From: an uncultured Mycoplasmatota bacterium
GTDB taxonomy: Bacteria > Bacillota_I > Bacilli_A > RF39 > UBA660
Length of the DNA stretch: 33,948 nucleotides
NCBI GenBank assembly: GCA_947056845.1
Contig: CAMSCJ010000016.1
Location: 1-33,948 of the forward strand
Direction of reading: 5' to 3'
A program made the position numbers and the translations under genes. Below the pieces are notes generated by a model. The model was not told the DNA's origin and did not search any database. It worked only from the letters and a program-made list of their open reading frames with translations. Shown piece after piece: positions 1-7,311 of the stretch (position 1 is the stretch's first letter; each line of letters begins with the position of its first letter).

Positions 1-224
1 TTCTTTTTTATATAGCCATTCGCAATTTTAGTTTCATCTAAATAAGAAATATAAATAACTTTTTTAGCTTTACTAATTAATTCTAAACTTTTTCGATTAT
101 TTTGGGCAATTACCAAAGTTTTAAACTCACTATTAATATTTAGCGTATATTCAATTTTTCCATAATCTAAATAAGTTACTATTTTTGTTAATAAATCTTT
201 ATTTTCAATATAAACTAGATTCAT
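1..224 (-). CDS. Unidentified protein, N-terminal 74 residues (cut by window edge)
   Basis: An open frame runs from an ATG at 224 to the left edge. It is preceded by an AGGTGA ribosome binding site six bases from the start. The visible part begins MNLVYIENKD and alternates short hydrophobic strands with charged loops (residues 36-41 TLVIAQ, 56-60 VIYIS), as in the first Rossmann-like strands of a glycosyltransferase N-terminus. That resemblance is only suggestive, because no catalytic motif is inside the window. It is divergent from the VirB2-like unit that starts at 362. Confidence 0.55.
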   Translation of the reverse strand, partial: MNLVYIENKDLLTKIVTYLDYGKIEYTLNINSEFKTLVIAQNNRKSLELISKAKKVIYISYLDETKIANGYIKK

Positions 225-309
225 ATTATTCACCTATTCTATTATTTTCATAAACAAACAATTATATACAAAATTAACAAAATAAAATTAAAGAAAATAA
301 AGAATTTAT

Positions 310-338
310 TTGATATAGTCGACAAGATATGTTATAAT
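310..338 (+). promoter_or_regulatory. Sigma-A-type promoter of the VirB2-like unit
   Basis: TTGATA (310-315), a 17-base spacer and TATAAT (333-338), with an extended -10 TGT just before the -10 box. It lies about 24 bases before the start codon at 362. This is one of the best promoter matches in the window. Confidence 0.8.
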
Positions 339-361
339 TAGGCTTAGAAAGGATGTATTAT

Positions 362-673
362 ATGTTTATTTTAGCTGAATGCACTTTTCCACCAATCATA
401 ACTGGAATTTTATCACAATTATACAAAATAATAATTATTTTAGTTCCAATTGGTATTGTTATCTTTGGCTCTATAGATTTTATTAAAGCTACGATTGCAA
501 AAGACAGTAACGCTATTGCAGCTAGTGTTAAGACATTTATAAACAGATTGATAACTGGATGTATAACATTTTTTGTTCTTGCAATTGTAACTTGGTTATT
601 TAAGGGACTTCTTAGCGGAGTAAATGATGCTAGTAGCGCAATGGATTGTGCCCTAAGAATTATCGGAGGATAA
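362..673 (+). CDS. VirB2/TrbC-like small membrane protein (paralog A)
   Basis: A 103-residue protein with two hydrophobic segments (about residues 15-35 and 61-85) separated by a short basic stretch. Seen core: VPIGIVIFGSIDFIKA, then TFINRLITG and FFVLAIV. The two-TM layout is that of VirB2/TrbC pilin-like proteins found next to Gram-positive type IV secretion genes. The family assignment rests on architecture and on four paralogs in this window (925, 1303, 19556 and 20013 genes), the last two inside the T4SS cluster. The ATG at 353 overlaps the AAAGGA binding site, so the ATG at 362 is the likely start; it gives MFIL, the same N-terminus as the next gene. The central KxDxIKK motif of the paralogs is degenerate here (KDSNAIAA). 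Confidence 0.75.
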   Translation: MFILAECTFPPIITGILSQLYKIIIILVPIGIVIFGSIDFIKATIAKDSNAIAASVKTFINRLITGCITFFVLAIVTWLFKGLLSGVNDASSAMDCALRIIGG

Positions 674-924
674 TGCTAGTAATAAAATAATATCATTAAG
701 CGAGTAACAATAAAATTGGTATGCTATAAAACACAATAATGGTATAAATAAAAATCCAAATAAAATTGATAAATGAAATAAATCCACTAACTCAGTTTGT
801 AGAGATAGCCATAAGTTATAAAAAATAGCAATAATAAAAAATTGCTCAAACTTAATTTAAGAAGTTCGAAAATATATCAACAAATTCTTAAAAGAAGATA
901 GAAAATTAGAAAGAAGGAATATTT
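674..924 (+). other. Gene-free spacer between paralogs A and B
   Basis: About 250 bases with stops in all frames, no convincing hairpin with a T-run, and no strong promoter. Genes A and B may therefore share one transcript. It could be decayed coding sequence, but I could not recover a recognisable translation. Confidence 0.4.
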
Positions 925-1290
925 ATGTTTATTTTAGATTGTAATGGAATCCCACCAGAAATAACTAATACGATTGGAGCTGTTTATAATATACTATTAG
1001 TAGCCGTTCCTATAATTATTGTTATATTTGGAATAATAGATTTTATTAAAGCAGTCATGTCTGGAAAAGAAGATGAAATAAAAAAGAATACAAGTACATT
1101 TATTAAAAGATTAATTACTGGGCTTTTAGTTTTCTTTGTATTGGCACTTGTTAAACTTATTCTTAATATAATCCAGACAAATAATCAATCTGAAGCTATT
1201 GCTTGCATAAATTCAATTTTTGGTAATTCAGCTGAATCAGAGGATGATCAAATTGAAGATAATCAAAAAGATAACCAAAATGAAGAATAG
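925..1290 (+). CDS. VirB2/TrbC-like small membrane protein (paralog B)
   Basis: A 121-residue two-TM protein starting MFILDCNGIPPEI with an AAGGA site eight to nine bases upstream. The core VPIIIVIFGIIDFIKAV, then GKEDEIKK, FIKRLITG and FFVLALVK is the family consensus. Unlike paralog A it ends in an acidic, Gln/Asn-rich hydrophilic tail of about 20 residues (from SAESEDDQ on). Cysteines at residues 6 and 92 flank the membrane region. It lies 12 bases before the next gene, in the same unit. A role as a pilin-like or channel subunit of the T4SS is inferred from family and genome context. Confidence 0.75.
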   Translation: MFILDCNGIPPEITNTIGAVYNILLVAVPIIIVIFGIIDFIKAVMSGKEDEIKKNTSTFIKRLITGLLVFFVLALVKLILNIIQTNNQSEAIACINSIFGNSAESEDDQIEDNQKDNQNEE

Positions 1291-1302
1291 AGGAGACAAT
1301 AT

Positions 1303-2355
1303 ATGTATATATTAGGTAGCGGTTGTGGTTGGATTCCAGATGCACCAGTTAAATTTATGTATCATATAATCAACCTAATAAAAAATTTAACACCTGTTAT
1401 TTTAATCATAATGGGAAGTATAGATTTTGCAAAAGCAGTAATTTCTCAAAAAGAAGATGAAATAAAAAAAGCACAAACCGCATTTATTAAAAAACTAATA
1501 GCTGGCGCAGCTGTATTCTTTGTTGTTGTGTTTGCTAGATGGATTGTAGATATAGTTAATAATGCTGGTGGAAATGCTAACAATGCTTTCAGATGTGCAT
1601 CATTATTATTAAAAGGTTCTTATTCAGCTGATGATAAAACATATTATGATGGATCAAACATTTTAAAAAAGACAACAACAACAGTAACTACAAATAGACC
1701 AAAATATGACAAATATTCTGATCAACAATTATTCAATATAATAACCAGTTGTAGCAGTTTTAATATTAGTTCCTATGAAGGATTGGATTGTATAAATGCT
1801 AAAGATAATTTTTGTAAAAGAATGTTTAATGATTCTACATGCCAAAATTTCTGTAATGGAATCAACTTTAATACTGCTGACTTAGAAAGTACTTTTAGAG
1901 GAAGTCATCCTACTGGGGCTAACGGATGTAAAATTGATAATATCTCTAGTTTCATAAATAGTAATAATGCTAATAAGCCTCAACAAAAAGATGAATTAGA
2001 ATCATGCAAACCACCAAGTTGTGAATGTAAATATCAGGAAAATAAAAATAAGTGTGACGCCGAAGTCAAAAATAATCAACAGACAGTTCTTACTAATGAT
2101 AATTGTGTCATGAGACTAGATAGTATGATTTCTAGCTATTGTTCTAGTTCCGAGTCTCAAGCCACAATCAATAATTTTGACGACTTTATTAACGATTATG
2201 CTAAAAACTATGCTGAAGACGCATTATATGACTGGCTAGATAGTGGTGATGCCGATCAATTCTTCATCTATGAAAATAGATTTAATTGTGGAAGAGCATA
2301 TAGTACAAAAATGAAAGATTTAACATATATTTGCGATAATAGAATTGAATACTAA
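1303..2355 (+). CDS. VirB2-like membrane protein with a large cysteine-rich C-terminal domain (paralog C)
   Basis: 350 residues. The first ~105 are a VirB2-like two-TM module (IMGSIDFAKAV, then QKEDEIKK, FIKKLIAG, FFVVVFARW). The remaining ~245 form a hydrophilic domain with about 14 cysteines, including CKPPSCECKYQENKNKC near residues 236-252. A Thr-rich linker (KKTTTTVTTNRP, about 122-133) joins the two. I know of no family with this tail. If both TMs insert as in VirB2, the tail lies outside the membrane, where the paired cysteines could form disulfides. It has a GGAGAC site before the ATG at 1303 and is followed at once by a terminator, so it closes the unit. Family of the tail: unknown. 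Confidence 0.75.
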   Translation: MYILGSGCGWIPDAPVKFMYHIINLIKNLTPVILIIMGSIDFAKAVISQKEDEIKKAQTAFIKKLIAGAAVFFVVVFARWIVDIVNNAGGNANNAFRCASLLLKGSYSADDKTYYDGSNILKKTTTTVTTNRPKYDKYSDQQLFNIITSCSSFNISSYEGLDCINAKDNFCKRMFNDSTCQNFCNGINFNTADLESTFRGSHPTGANGCKIDNISSFINSNNANKPQQKDELESCKPPSCECKYQENKNKCDAEVKNNQQTVLTNDNCVMRLDSMISSYCSSSESQATINNFDDFINDYAKNYAEDALYDWLDSGDADQFFIYENRFNCGRAYSTKMKDLTYICDNRIEY

Positions 2356-2384
2356 AAGACATGATTATCATGTCTTTCTTTTTT
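2355..2384 (+). terminator. Intrinsic terminator of the plus-strand VirB2-like unit
   Basis: A 10-bp perfect stem (AAAGACATGA / TCATGTCTTT, 2355-2364 with 2368-2377), a 3-base loop, then CTTTTTT. It overlaps the stop codon of the preceding gene. Confidence 0.85.
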
Positions 2385-2526
2385 GCATAAAAAGCATAGT
2401 ATATTTTGAGTAGTCTTTTATAAATTCTTAAATGTTTTTATAACCTTTATTTATAGGCGTTTACGACATTTTTGCTTTTGAACAATATTTACATAAGTTG
2501 TTATAATTTCTTATATTTTCACTTTC

Positions 2527-2541
2527 AAAAGTAGTAAATTA
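2527..2541. repeat. 15-bp direct repeat, left copy
   Basis: AAAAGTAGTAAATTA occurs here and again at 3683-3697 in the same orientation. The copies flank the hairpin cluster, the NUDIX gene and the small membrane peptide. The sequence is AT-rich, so chance is possible. Confidence 0.4.
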
Positions 2542-2571
2542 GTAGTAAAATTTAGGAATTTTTTAAGTATT

Positions 2572-2599
2572 AAAAAAATACTATGCAATGTCATAGTAT
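2572..2599 (-). terminator. Intrinsic terminator on the minus strand, downstream of the NUDIX gene
   Basis: ATACTATG / CATAGTAT (2578-2585 with 2592-2599) with a 6-base loop. Read on the minus strand it is followed by seven T. It lies about 165 bases past the NUDIX stop, leaving a long structured 3' region. Confidence 0.7.
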
Positions 2600-2600
2600 C

Positions 2601-2700
2601 GAAGCATAGTTATATGGGCGAGACTGGTGGCAGAGCCACTAAAGTCTTCGACATAATAAGGTATAGTATTACCCTTATTATGTAGCATGAAGCATGTAGC
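2601..2700. other. Hairpin-rich non-coding segment
   Basis: Two further stable stems lie beside the terminator: AGACT-G-GTGGC / GCCAC-TAA-AGTCT (2621-2647), which is GC-rich for this genome, and ACATAATAAGG / CCTTATTATGT (2651-2683). A small repeat GCATG-AA-GCATG follows. No ORF covers the segment. It could be the 3' end of the NUDIX transcript, a small RNA, or an end of a decayed IS200/IS605-type element. I cannot choose between these. Confidence 0.45.
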
Positions 2701-2763
2701 AAATTATTTTGTTTTATGAATTTAAATTAATACTAATTATTAAAAGTTTTTTATCTCGTCTAA

Positions 2764-3327
2764 TTATAATATTTTTAAAATCTTATTTGCTATTTTTCCA
2801 TAATTTAAATCATTTTTTAATTCATTAATATCTATCCACTTATAATTAGATATTTCAGCTTCTTCAATTTTTATTTTAGGAATTCTATCTACTATAAATA
2901 AATATCTAAAATCAAAGTGATAATGCTCTGGCAAATTTAATCTCTCATTATATTTTATTAAGTGAGTATCAATGTCAAAAGGCACTAGTTTATTTTCAAC
3001 CTGCTTTAATTGTTTTAAATCAACTAATCCCGTTTCTTCTTTTATTTCTCTTTTTGCAGTTTCTAATGGGTTTTTATCGTGATTATCCATATGTCCTCCA
3101 GGATATAAAAATATGTTTAAATCTTTATGAAATAAAACTAAAAATTTATGTTCTTCTTTAGCATAGATAAATCCTCCAGCAACTATATGACCATTAAAGT
3201 TATTCCAATCGACTATCTGTGTATTATCACTGCTTTGTAAATAAGTCATTAACTGAGACTGTCTTTCTCTTTCTTCTGGATATAGTAACAAATAATCATC
3301 TAAAATTTTTAATAAATCATTTATCAT
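2764..3327 (-). CDS. NUDIX hydrolase
   Basis: 187 residues from the ATG at 3327, chosen because AGGAGG sits four bases upstream; a further in-frame ATG at 3345 lies before that binding site and is unlikely. The Nudix box is visible: PGGH near residues 76-79 and REIKEETGL at 93-101, where the glutamates bind the metal. There is one extra residue between the glycine and the RExxEE part compared with the usual G-x5-E-x7-RE spacing, and Asp sits where the first Glu is expected. Members hydrolyse a nucleoside diphosphate linked to a variable group; the substrate cannot be told here. An N-terminal helical extension of about 40 residues precedes the fold. Its transcript probably ends at the hairpin at 2572-2599. 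Confidence 0.85.
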   Translation of the reverse strand: MINDLLKILDDYLLLYPEERERQSQLMTYLQSSDNTQIVDWNNFNGHIVAGGFIYAKEEHKFLVLFHKDLNIFLYPGGHMDNHDKNPLETAKREIKEETGLVDLKQLKQVENKLVPFDIDTHLIKYNERLNLPEHYHFDFRYLFIVDRIPKIKIEEAEISNYKWIDINELKNDLNYGKIANKILKIL

Positions 3328-3362
3328 GTGCCCTCCTGTATACAAAACTTTCGTTTGTTCAC

Positions 3363-3391
3363 TTGTTTTTATCTATCATTAATAATATAAT
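3363..3391 (+). promoter_or_regulatory. Promoter of the 33-residue membrane peptide
   Basis: TTGTTT (3363-3368), a 17-base spacer and TATAAT (3386-3391). It predicts a 5' leader of about 64 bases containing the hairpin that pairs with the binding site. Confidence 0.6.
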
Positions 3392-3417
3392 ATTTATAGG
3401 AATATTTAGTTAGTTTG

Positions 3418-3457
3418 GGTACTATTCTCCTTTACTTTTAAAAGTGGAAGGAGGTGA
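3418..3457 (+). promoter_or_regulatory. Leader hairpin sequestering the ribosome binding site
   Basis: CTCCTTT-ACTTTT (3427-3439) pairs with AAAAGT-G-GGAAGGAG (3440-3453) and covers most of the GGAAGGAGG Shine-Dalgarno sequence. Just upstream, GGTACTATT (3418-3426) is a perfect 9-base complement of AATAGTACC at 3536-3544 and again at 3577-3585, so a 5'-3' long-range pairing is also possible. Confidence 0.55.
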
Positions 3458-3461
3458 AATT

Positions 3462-3563
3462 ATGAGAAAATCAGAGAAATATCTTTGTACTATCATAATA
3501 CTCCTTATTATTGTGATTTTAATCATTCTAATAAAAATAGTACCAACTATAGTCGGTACTTGA
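3462..3563 (+). CDS. 33-residue hydrophobic membrane peptide, toxin-like
   Basis: A short frame from the ATG at 3462 (begins MRKSEKYLC) to a TGA at 3561, with a very strong GGAAGGAGGTG binding site. It is a short basic N-terminus followed by one TM helix rich in Ile/Leu (about residues 8-26) and a short polar end, the layout of type I toxin-antitoxin peptides. It matches no toxin family I recognise; it lacks the Fst-type motif. It has its own promoter and terminator, and its mRNA can fold so that the binding site is hidden. It could instead be a regulatory membrane peptide unrelated to toxin-antitoxin systems. Confidence 0.6.
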   Translation: MRKSEKYLCTIIILLIIVILIILIKIVPTIVGT

Positions 3564-3574
3564 ACTATTATTTA

Positions 3575-3616
3575 GGAATAGTACCTAACTCTTCAAAACT
3601 AGGTATTCCCTTTTTT
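3575..3616 (+). terminator. Terminator of the small membrane peptide transcript
   Basis: GGAA-(TAG bulge)-TACCTA pairs with TAGGTA-TTCC (3575-3587 with 3600-3609) around a 12-base loop, then C and six T. The 5' arm carries one of the two copies of AATAGTACC complementary to the leader. Confidence 0.75.
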
Positions 3617-3682
3617 ATTTTATGTAAGTTTCCTTGACATATTCATAATACCACATTTTATTATTAATGTCAAAACCCTTTG

Positions 3683-3697
3683 AAAAGTAGTAAATTA
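3683..3697. repeat. 15-bp direct repeat, right copy
   Basis: Second copy of AAAAGTAGTAAATTA (first at 2527-2541), about 1.16 kb away in the same orientation. Confidence 0.4.
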
Positions 3698-3770
3698 ACT
3701 TAATAAATTTACATATTTACCTAAAATTAAAGGCTTTATGCCCAAAATCAATATTTTTACCTTAATAAAT

Positions 3771-4832
3771 CTATATATTCTTTTTCTCCATCTCTACCTG
3801 ATTAATTGAATCAAATCTTTTAGTTATCTTCTCTGTTGTATTATGAATATCTTTAATATCCTTATTAACTGTATCAATACTACGTGACAATTTATCCCAA
3901 CGTTCTTTATAACGCCTAAATTCATCAGATAGTATGTTTAATTCCTTATGAATAACAGAAGCATATTTATCCCTCTCGATATTTTTAATTATAACTTGAA
4001 TTGTTGTCATTGTACTAATTAAAGTCGTAGGTGAAGTAATCCAAACTCTTTTTTTATAGGCATATTGTATAATCTCGGAATGATAAGCATTTACCTCAGC
4101 AAAAATTGCCTCTGCTGGTAAAAACATGATAGCCTGATCAGAAGTTACTCCCGGTATTATATATTTGCTACTTATATCATCAATATGCTTCTTTAAATCT
4201 GATTTAAATTTTTTTTCAGCTTGCATTCTTTCTTCAGAACTACAACTTTTATCAACCATTAATCGATAATTTTCTAAAGGAAATTTGGAATCAATCGCAA
4301 CTATTCCTAAAGGAGAGGGTGCAAACAAAACACAGTCAGCTATAGTACCATTAGAAAAAGTATACTGCAACTGATAAATATTATCATTTTTATCGCCAAA
4401 AACACTACTCATAATATGTTGTAGATTTATTTCCCCAAAAATCCCACGTGATTTTTTATCAGTTAAAACACTTTGAAGAGATACAATGTCATTAGATAAG
4501 GAATCAATTTTCTTTTGTGCCTCATCAATTTTTGAAAGTCTTTCTAAAACTGAGGTAAATGTCTTGTTCGTTTTTTCAAAATTCTCATCCAATCGCTCAT
4601 TTACCTTATCATTTATCAAATTCAACCGATTATCCATTCGATCGGTTAGGGAATTAAAATCATTATTCAAAGATTTATTTAATTCAAATTTAAAATCATC
4701 AATTTCTCTTATCATATTGGTTTCTAATTTGCCAAGTCTTTCTGTAATATTTGATTCATTTATATTTTTAAGCAGAGAGACTACTGTTAAAATTAATATT
4801 ACTATTAATAAAATTATAATTATATAATCCAT
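3771..4832 (-). CDS. rmuC: DNA recombination protein RmuC
   Basis: 353 residues, start ATG at 4832 with a GGAGG site. An N-terminal TM helix (about residues 3-21) is followed by a long coiled coil (about 25-125) and the RmuC nuclease-like domain (about 130-320). Family signatures seen: GIFGEINLQHI, then LGIVAIDSKFPLENY and AIMFLPAEAIFAEV. RmuC is a restriction-endonuclease-fold protein known to limit inversions and rearrangements at short repeats; its exact reaction is unsettled. It is divergent from the SPFH gene at 4975. I see no clear terminator after its stop. Confidence 0.92.
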   Translation of the reverse strand: MDYIIIILLIVILILTVVSLLKNINESNITERLGKLETNMIREIDDFKFELNKSLNNDFNSLTDRMDNRLNLINDKVNERLDENFEKTNKTFTSVLERLSKIDEAQKKIDSLSNDIVSLQSVLTDKKSRGIFGEINLQHIMSSVFGDKNDNIYQLQYTFSNGTIADCVLFAPSPLGIVAIDSKFPLENYRLMVDKSCSSEERMQAEKKFKSDLKKHIDDISSKYIIPGVTSDQAIMFLPAEAIFAEVNAYHSEIIQYAYKKRVWITSPTTLISTMTTIQVIIKNIERDKYASVIHKELNILSDEFRRYKERWDKLSRSIDTVNKDIKDIHNTTEKITKRFDSINQVEMEKKNI

Positions 4833-4920
4833 CTTACTACCTCCACTATTCCAATTATAATATATATTTTTAAAAATTAAAATACCTTTACAAACTAAAT
4901 ATTTACTTTACAAATTATGA

Positions 4921-4949
4921 TTGACTTTTAAATACTTTCATGTTAATAT
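4921..4949 (+). promoter_or_regulatory. Promoter of the SPFH-domain gene
   Basis: TTGACT (4921-4926), a 17-base spacer and TAATAT (4944-4949) preceded by TGT (extended -10). The start codon follows 25 bases later, with a GAGGG binding site. Confidence 0.75.
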
Positions 4950-4974
4950 ATAGGCAAGAAAAGAGGGAAAAAAC

Positions 4975-5874
4975 ATGGTTAAACCAAATCCAGCAGACTT
5001 AAGAAGGCAAAATAAATATCAAGATTCTTCTAGTACTTCTGATATAGATACAAAAGAGACTAATAGTCATGTCATGAAATGTGAAGACTGTCCAGGTAAT
5101 GGAAGATTTTGGATAATTCCTGAAAGTTACCAAATTATAAAATATACAAATTTTTTTACTGGTGAAATGCATTTCCATGAAGGTAAATTTTTTATAAAAT
5201 TTCCTTGGAGAACACATATTGAAATATTTGATTTACGACCTAAATTAATTAATCCTAGTATTAAGCAATTTAGAACTAGTGATGGAGATATTGTAGATGC
5301 CGACTTTTCTTTAGAATATAAAATAATTGATAGAAAAAATTATATTATGAATTTCTTGAGCTTTGATGCCAAATTAACTGAAAGAATCCAGTCCATTATG
5401 CAACAACACTTTAGGAATCATGATGCTGCAAGTATTGCTACAACCTCCATATCTATGAAAACTGTCAATGAAAAAGCATTTAAACAAATCGAAAAAGATT
5501 TAGGAATAATGATTCTTAGTTTCAACAAAACCACGCTTAATTTACAAAATTATGATAAAGAGAAAAATAACAGACAACAAAAATTAATGCAAATTGAAAC
5601 TCATAAAGCAACATTAGAGGGCGAAATGGACATTCAAGATATGCAAAGGCAATTGGAATTATTTGCTGGTCAAACTAAAAATATGGTACTTCAACAAAAA
5701 CTTAGTGTTATATCTGAAATTATAGAGAATTTTCCAATAGAACAACAAGCAGGTTTACTTAAATCAATTCTTGAAATTATTGAAATAAGTACCCACAGCG
5801 ACAATATAAATTATTTTACTGGCGCTGGTCTTGATAGCATTATTAATTCTTTAAATAATGGCAAAAAAAGATAG
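4975..5874 (+). CDS. SPFH/band-7 (stomatin-prohibitin) domain protein without a TM segment
   Basis: 299 residues. A polar N-terminus leads into a CEDCPG motif near residue 36. The SPFH fold follows: strands around IEIFDLRP, then SDGDIVDADFSLEYKI with the ID(R)-type turn (about residues 75-125), and a helical region that includes a Gln-rich coiled coil (about 185-235). SPFH proteins usually form ring or cage scaffolds at membranes. Here there is no N-terminal TM, so it is likely cytosolic or only peripherally attached. It is a single-gene unit with its own promoter and a terminator overlapping its stop. No NfeD partner is adjacent. Function beyond the fold is unknown. Confidence 0.75.
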   Translation: MVKPNPADLRRQNKYQDSSSTSDIDTKETNSHVMKCEDCPGNGRFWIIPESYQIIKYTNFFTGEMHFHEGKFFIKFPWRTHIEIFDLRPKLINPSIKQFRTSDGDIVDADFSLEYKIIDRKNYIMNFLSFDAKLTERIQSIMQQHFRNHDAASIATTSISMKTVNEKAFKQIEKDLGIMILSFNKTTLNLQNYDKEKNNRQQKLMQIETHKATLEGEMDIQDMQRQLELFAGQTKNMVLQQKLSVISEIIENFPIEQQAGLLKSILEIIEISTHSDNINYFTGAGLDSIINSLNNGKKR

Positions 5875-5891
5875 TTTAACAACTATCTTTT
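5866..5891. terminator. Bidirectional terminator, 3' side touched by the IS
   Basis: AAAAGATAGTT / AACTATCTTTT (5866-5876 with 5881-5891), loop TAAC. A-run on one side and T-run on the other allow it to work on both strands. The IS entered at its right edge, so its T-run is part of the target duplication. Confidence 0.8.
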
Positions 5892-5893
5892 AT
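5886..5893. repeat. IS target-site duplication, left copy
   Basis: TCTTTTAT, identical to 7339-7346. Eight bases is the length generated by ISL3-family transposases. Confidence 0.9.
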
Positions 5894-5920
5894 GGTTGTA
5901 TTATAAATAGTGTTGGTGGA
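5894..5920 (+). repeat. Left terminal inverted repeat of the ISL3 element
   Basis: Begins GGTTGTATTATAAATAG and pairs with the reverse complement of 7312-7338, which begins GGTTCTTTGTCAAATAG. Confidence 0.85.
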
Positions 5921-5943
5921 GTATTTCACTAATACTATTTTTT
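5906..5943 (+). terminator. Insulating terminator inside the IS left end
   Basis: A 13-bp stem with two G-T pairs (5906-5918 with 5927-5939), loop GAGTATTT, then a T-run to 5943. It overlaps the left inverted repeat. It would stop read-through from the host gene upstream from reaching the transposase, a known IS strategy. Confidence 0.65.
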
Positions 5944-5999
5944 ATTTAATAAAAAGACATAATGTAATTGTCTAAAGAAACATTGAAAGGAAGAAACTT

Positions 6000-7267
6000 A
6001 TGTCTACAAATAATTATATACTAAATTTATTAAATATTAAAAATGAAAATATTCATATTATTACAAAGTGTAATGAAAAGTTAATTAAAGGAAAAAATTA
6101 TAAGATTATCGAAGCATTTCTTACTTATAGCCCTGAATCTTGTCCTTGTTGTGAAGCTATCAATCATTCTTATAATGATATTATTAAATGGGGGTTTAGG
6201 AGAAATTGTATTGTCAAAATTCCTAAACAAGGTAATTGTTTAACTAGATTGTTTTTACATAAACAACGTTTTTTTGTAAACATTGCCATAATACTTTCAT
6301 TGCTGAAACTAATTTGGTTAATAGAAACAAAAATATTTCTAATAATACAAATTTACAAATTAAACTCGAACTTATGAAAAAACAATCTAAAAAAGATATT
6401 GCTGAAAGAATGGATGTTTCTGTTTCCGTTATTAATCGTATCTTAAATGACATTTCCTCTAAAACGGTTTTAAGACATCCTGTCTTACCTAATTCTATGA
6501 ATTGGGATGAATTTAAAGCTACTAATGATACTAAAGGTAAAATGGCTTTTATTATAACTAATAATGACAATGGTAATATCTTTGATATTAATGATTCTAG
6601 AAAGTCTAAAGATTTAGAAAAATTTTTTAGAAGATATTCCAAAAAGGAACGTGATAAAGTCAAACATATTTCTATTGATTTTTATTCTGGTTATATTTTT
6701 TTAGCTAATAAACTATTTAAAAATGCTGATATATCGATTGATAGATTTCATATTGTTATTCAAGCTTATAATGCCCTAACTAATACTAGAGTTAAATTAT
6801 GTTATAAATCTAATCCTTATTATAATAAATTAAAGGATTATTGGAAACTTATTGTTAAAAACGAAAATGATTTATCTGATAAGAAAACTTTTTCCAAACA
6901 TTTTAAAAGAGAAATCTCTCAAAAAGAAATAGTTCAATTTCTAATTAATACTGATTCTACTTTAAAGGCGACTTATGAATGTTATCAAGGACTAATTAAT
7001 TCGCTTAAAGAAAATAATTTCAACAAATTTAAAGATATTTCTTTTCATCAAAATAACAATATTTCAGACAAAATGAAGCAGGCATTAAAATTATATAAAA
7101 ATAATATTAAATATATTGAAAATTCTTTTAAATATGATATTAACAATGGCATAATTGAAGGCACTAATAATTTAATAAAATGTTTAAAACCCATTGCTTT
7201 TGGTTATAGAAAATATGATCATTTTATTTCTCGTATTTTCTTAATCAAAGGTATTTTAAAAGGATGA
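6000..7267 (+). CDS. ISL3-family transposase, split by a -1 frameshift at a T7 run
   Basis: Reading starts at the ATG at 6000 (AAAGGAAG binding site). The N-terminal zinc-finger part shows SCPCCEA and IIKWGFRRNC. At 6269-6275 the codons read CGT TTT TTT, a T_TTT_TTT heptamer; in the zero frame the protein then leaves the family sequence and stops at 6377. Slipping back one base there gives RFFCKHCHNTF and continues in an open frame to 7267 with a helix-turn-helix (KKDIAERMDVSVSVINRIL). The DDE residues are Asp at 6506 (NWDEFKA), Asp at 6677 (SIDFYSGY) and Glu at 7157 (GIIEGTNN). The second frame has no ATG start of its own. Either one T was lost, or slippage makes the full enzyme. Confidence 0.85.
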
Positions 7268-7287
7268 TTTTTCATCATCCCTCTTTT
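7262..7287 (+). terminator. Terminator of the transposase
   Basis: GGATGAT / ATCATCC (7262-7268 with 7274-7280), five-base loop, then CTCTTTT. It overlaps the transposase stop codon. Confidence 0.65.
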
Positions 7288-7311
7288 CCTATTCTTGTAT
7301 CAAATCTTTTG

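Noticed and set aside
353..361. Upstream ATG for the first VirB2-like gene
   Set aside because: It overlaps the AAAGGA binding site; the ATG at 362 has correct spacing and matches the MFIL start of the next paralog.
3219..3413. Plus-strand 64-codon frame
   Set aside because: Mostly antisense to the NUDIX gene, no binding site, and it runs over the promoter of the small peptide.
6000..6377. Independent 125-residue protein
   Set aside because: Only its first ~90 residues fit a family (ISL3 transposase N-terminus); the rest is out of frame after the T7 run.
6244..6663. Minus-strand 139-codon frame inside the IS
   Set aside because: Antisense to the transposase coding region, with no start signals.
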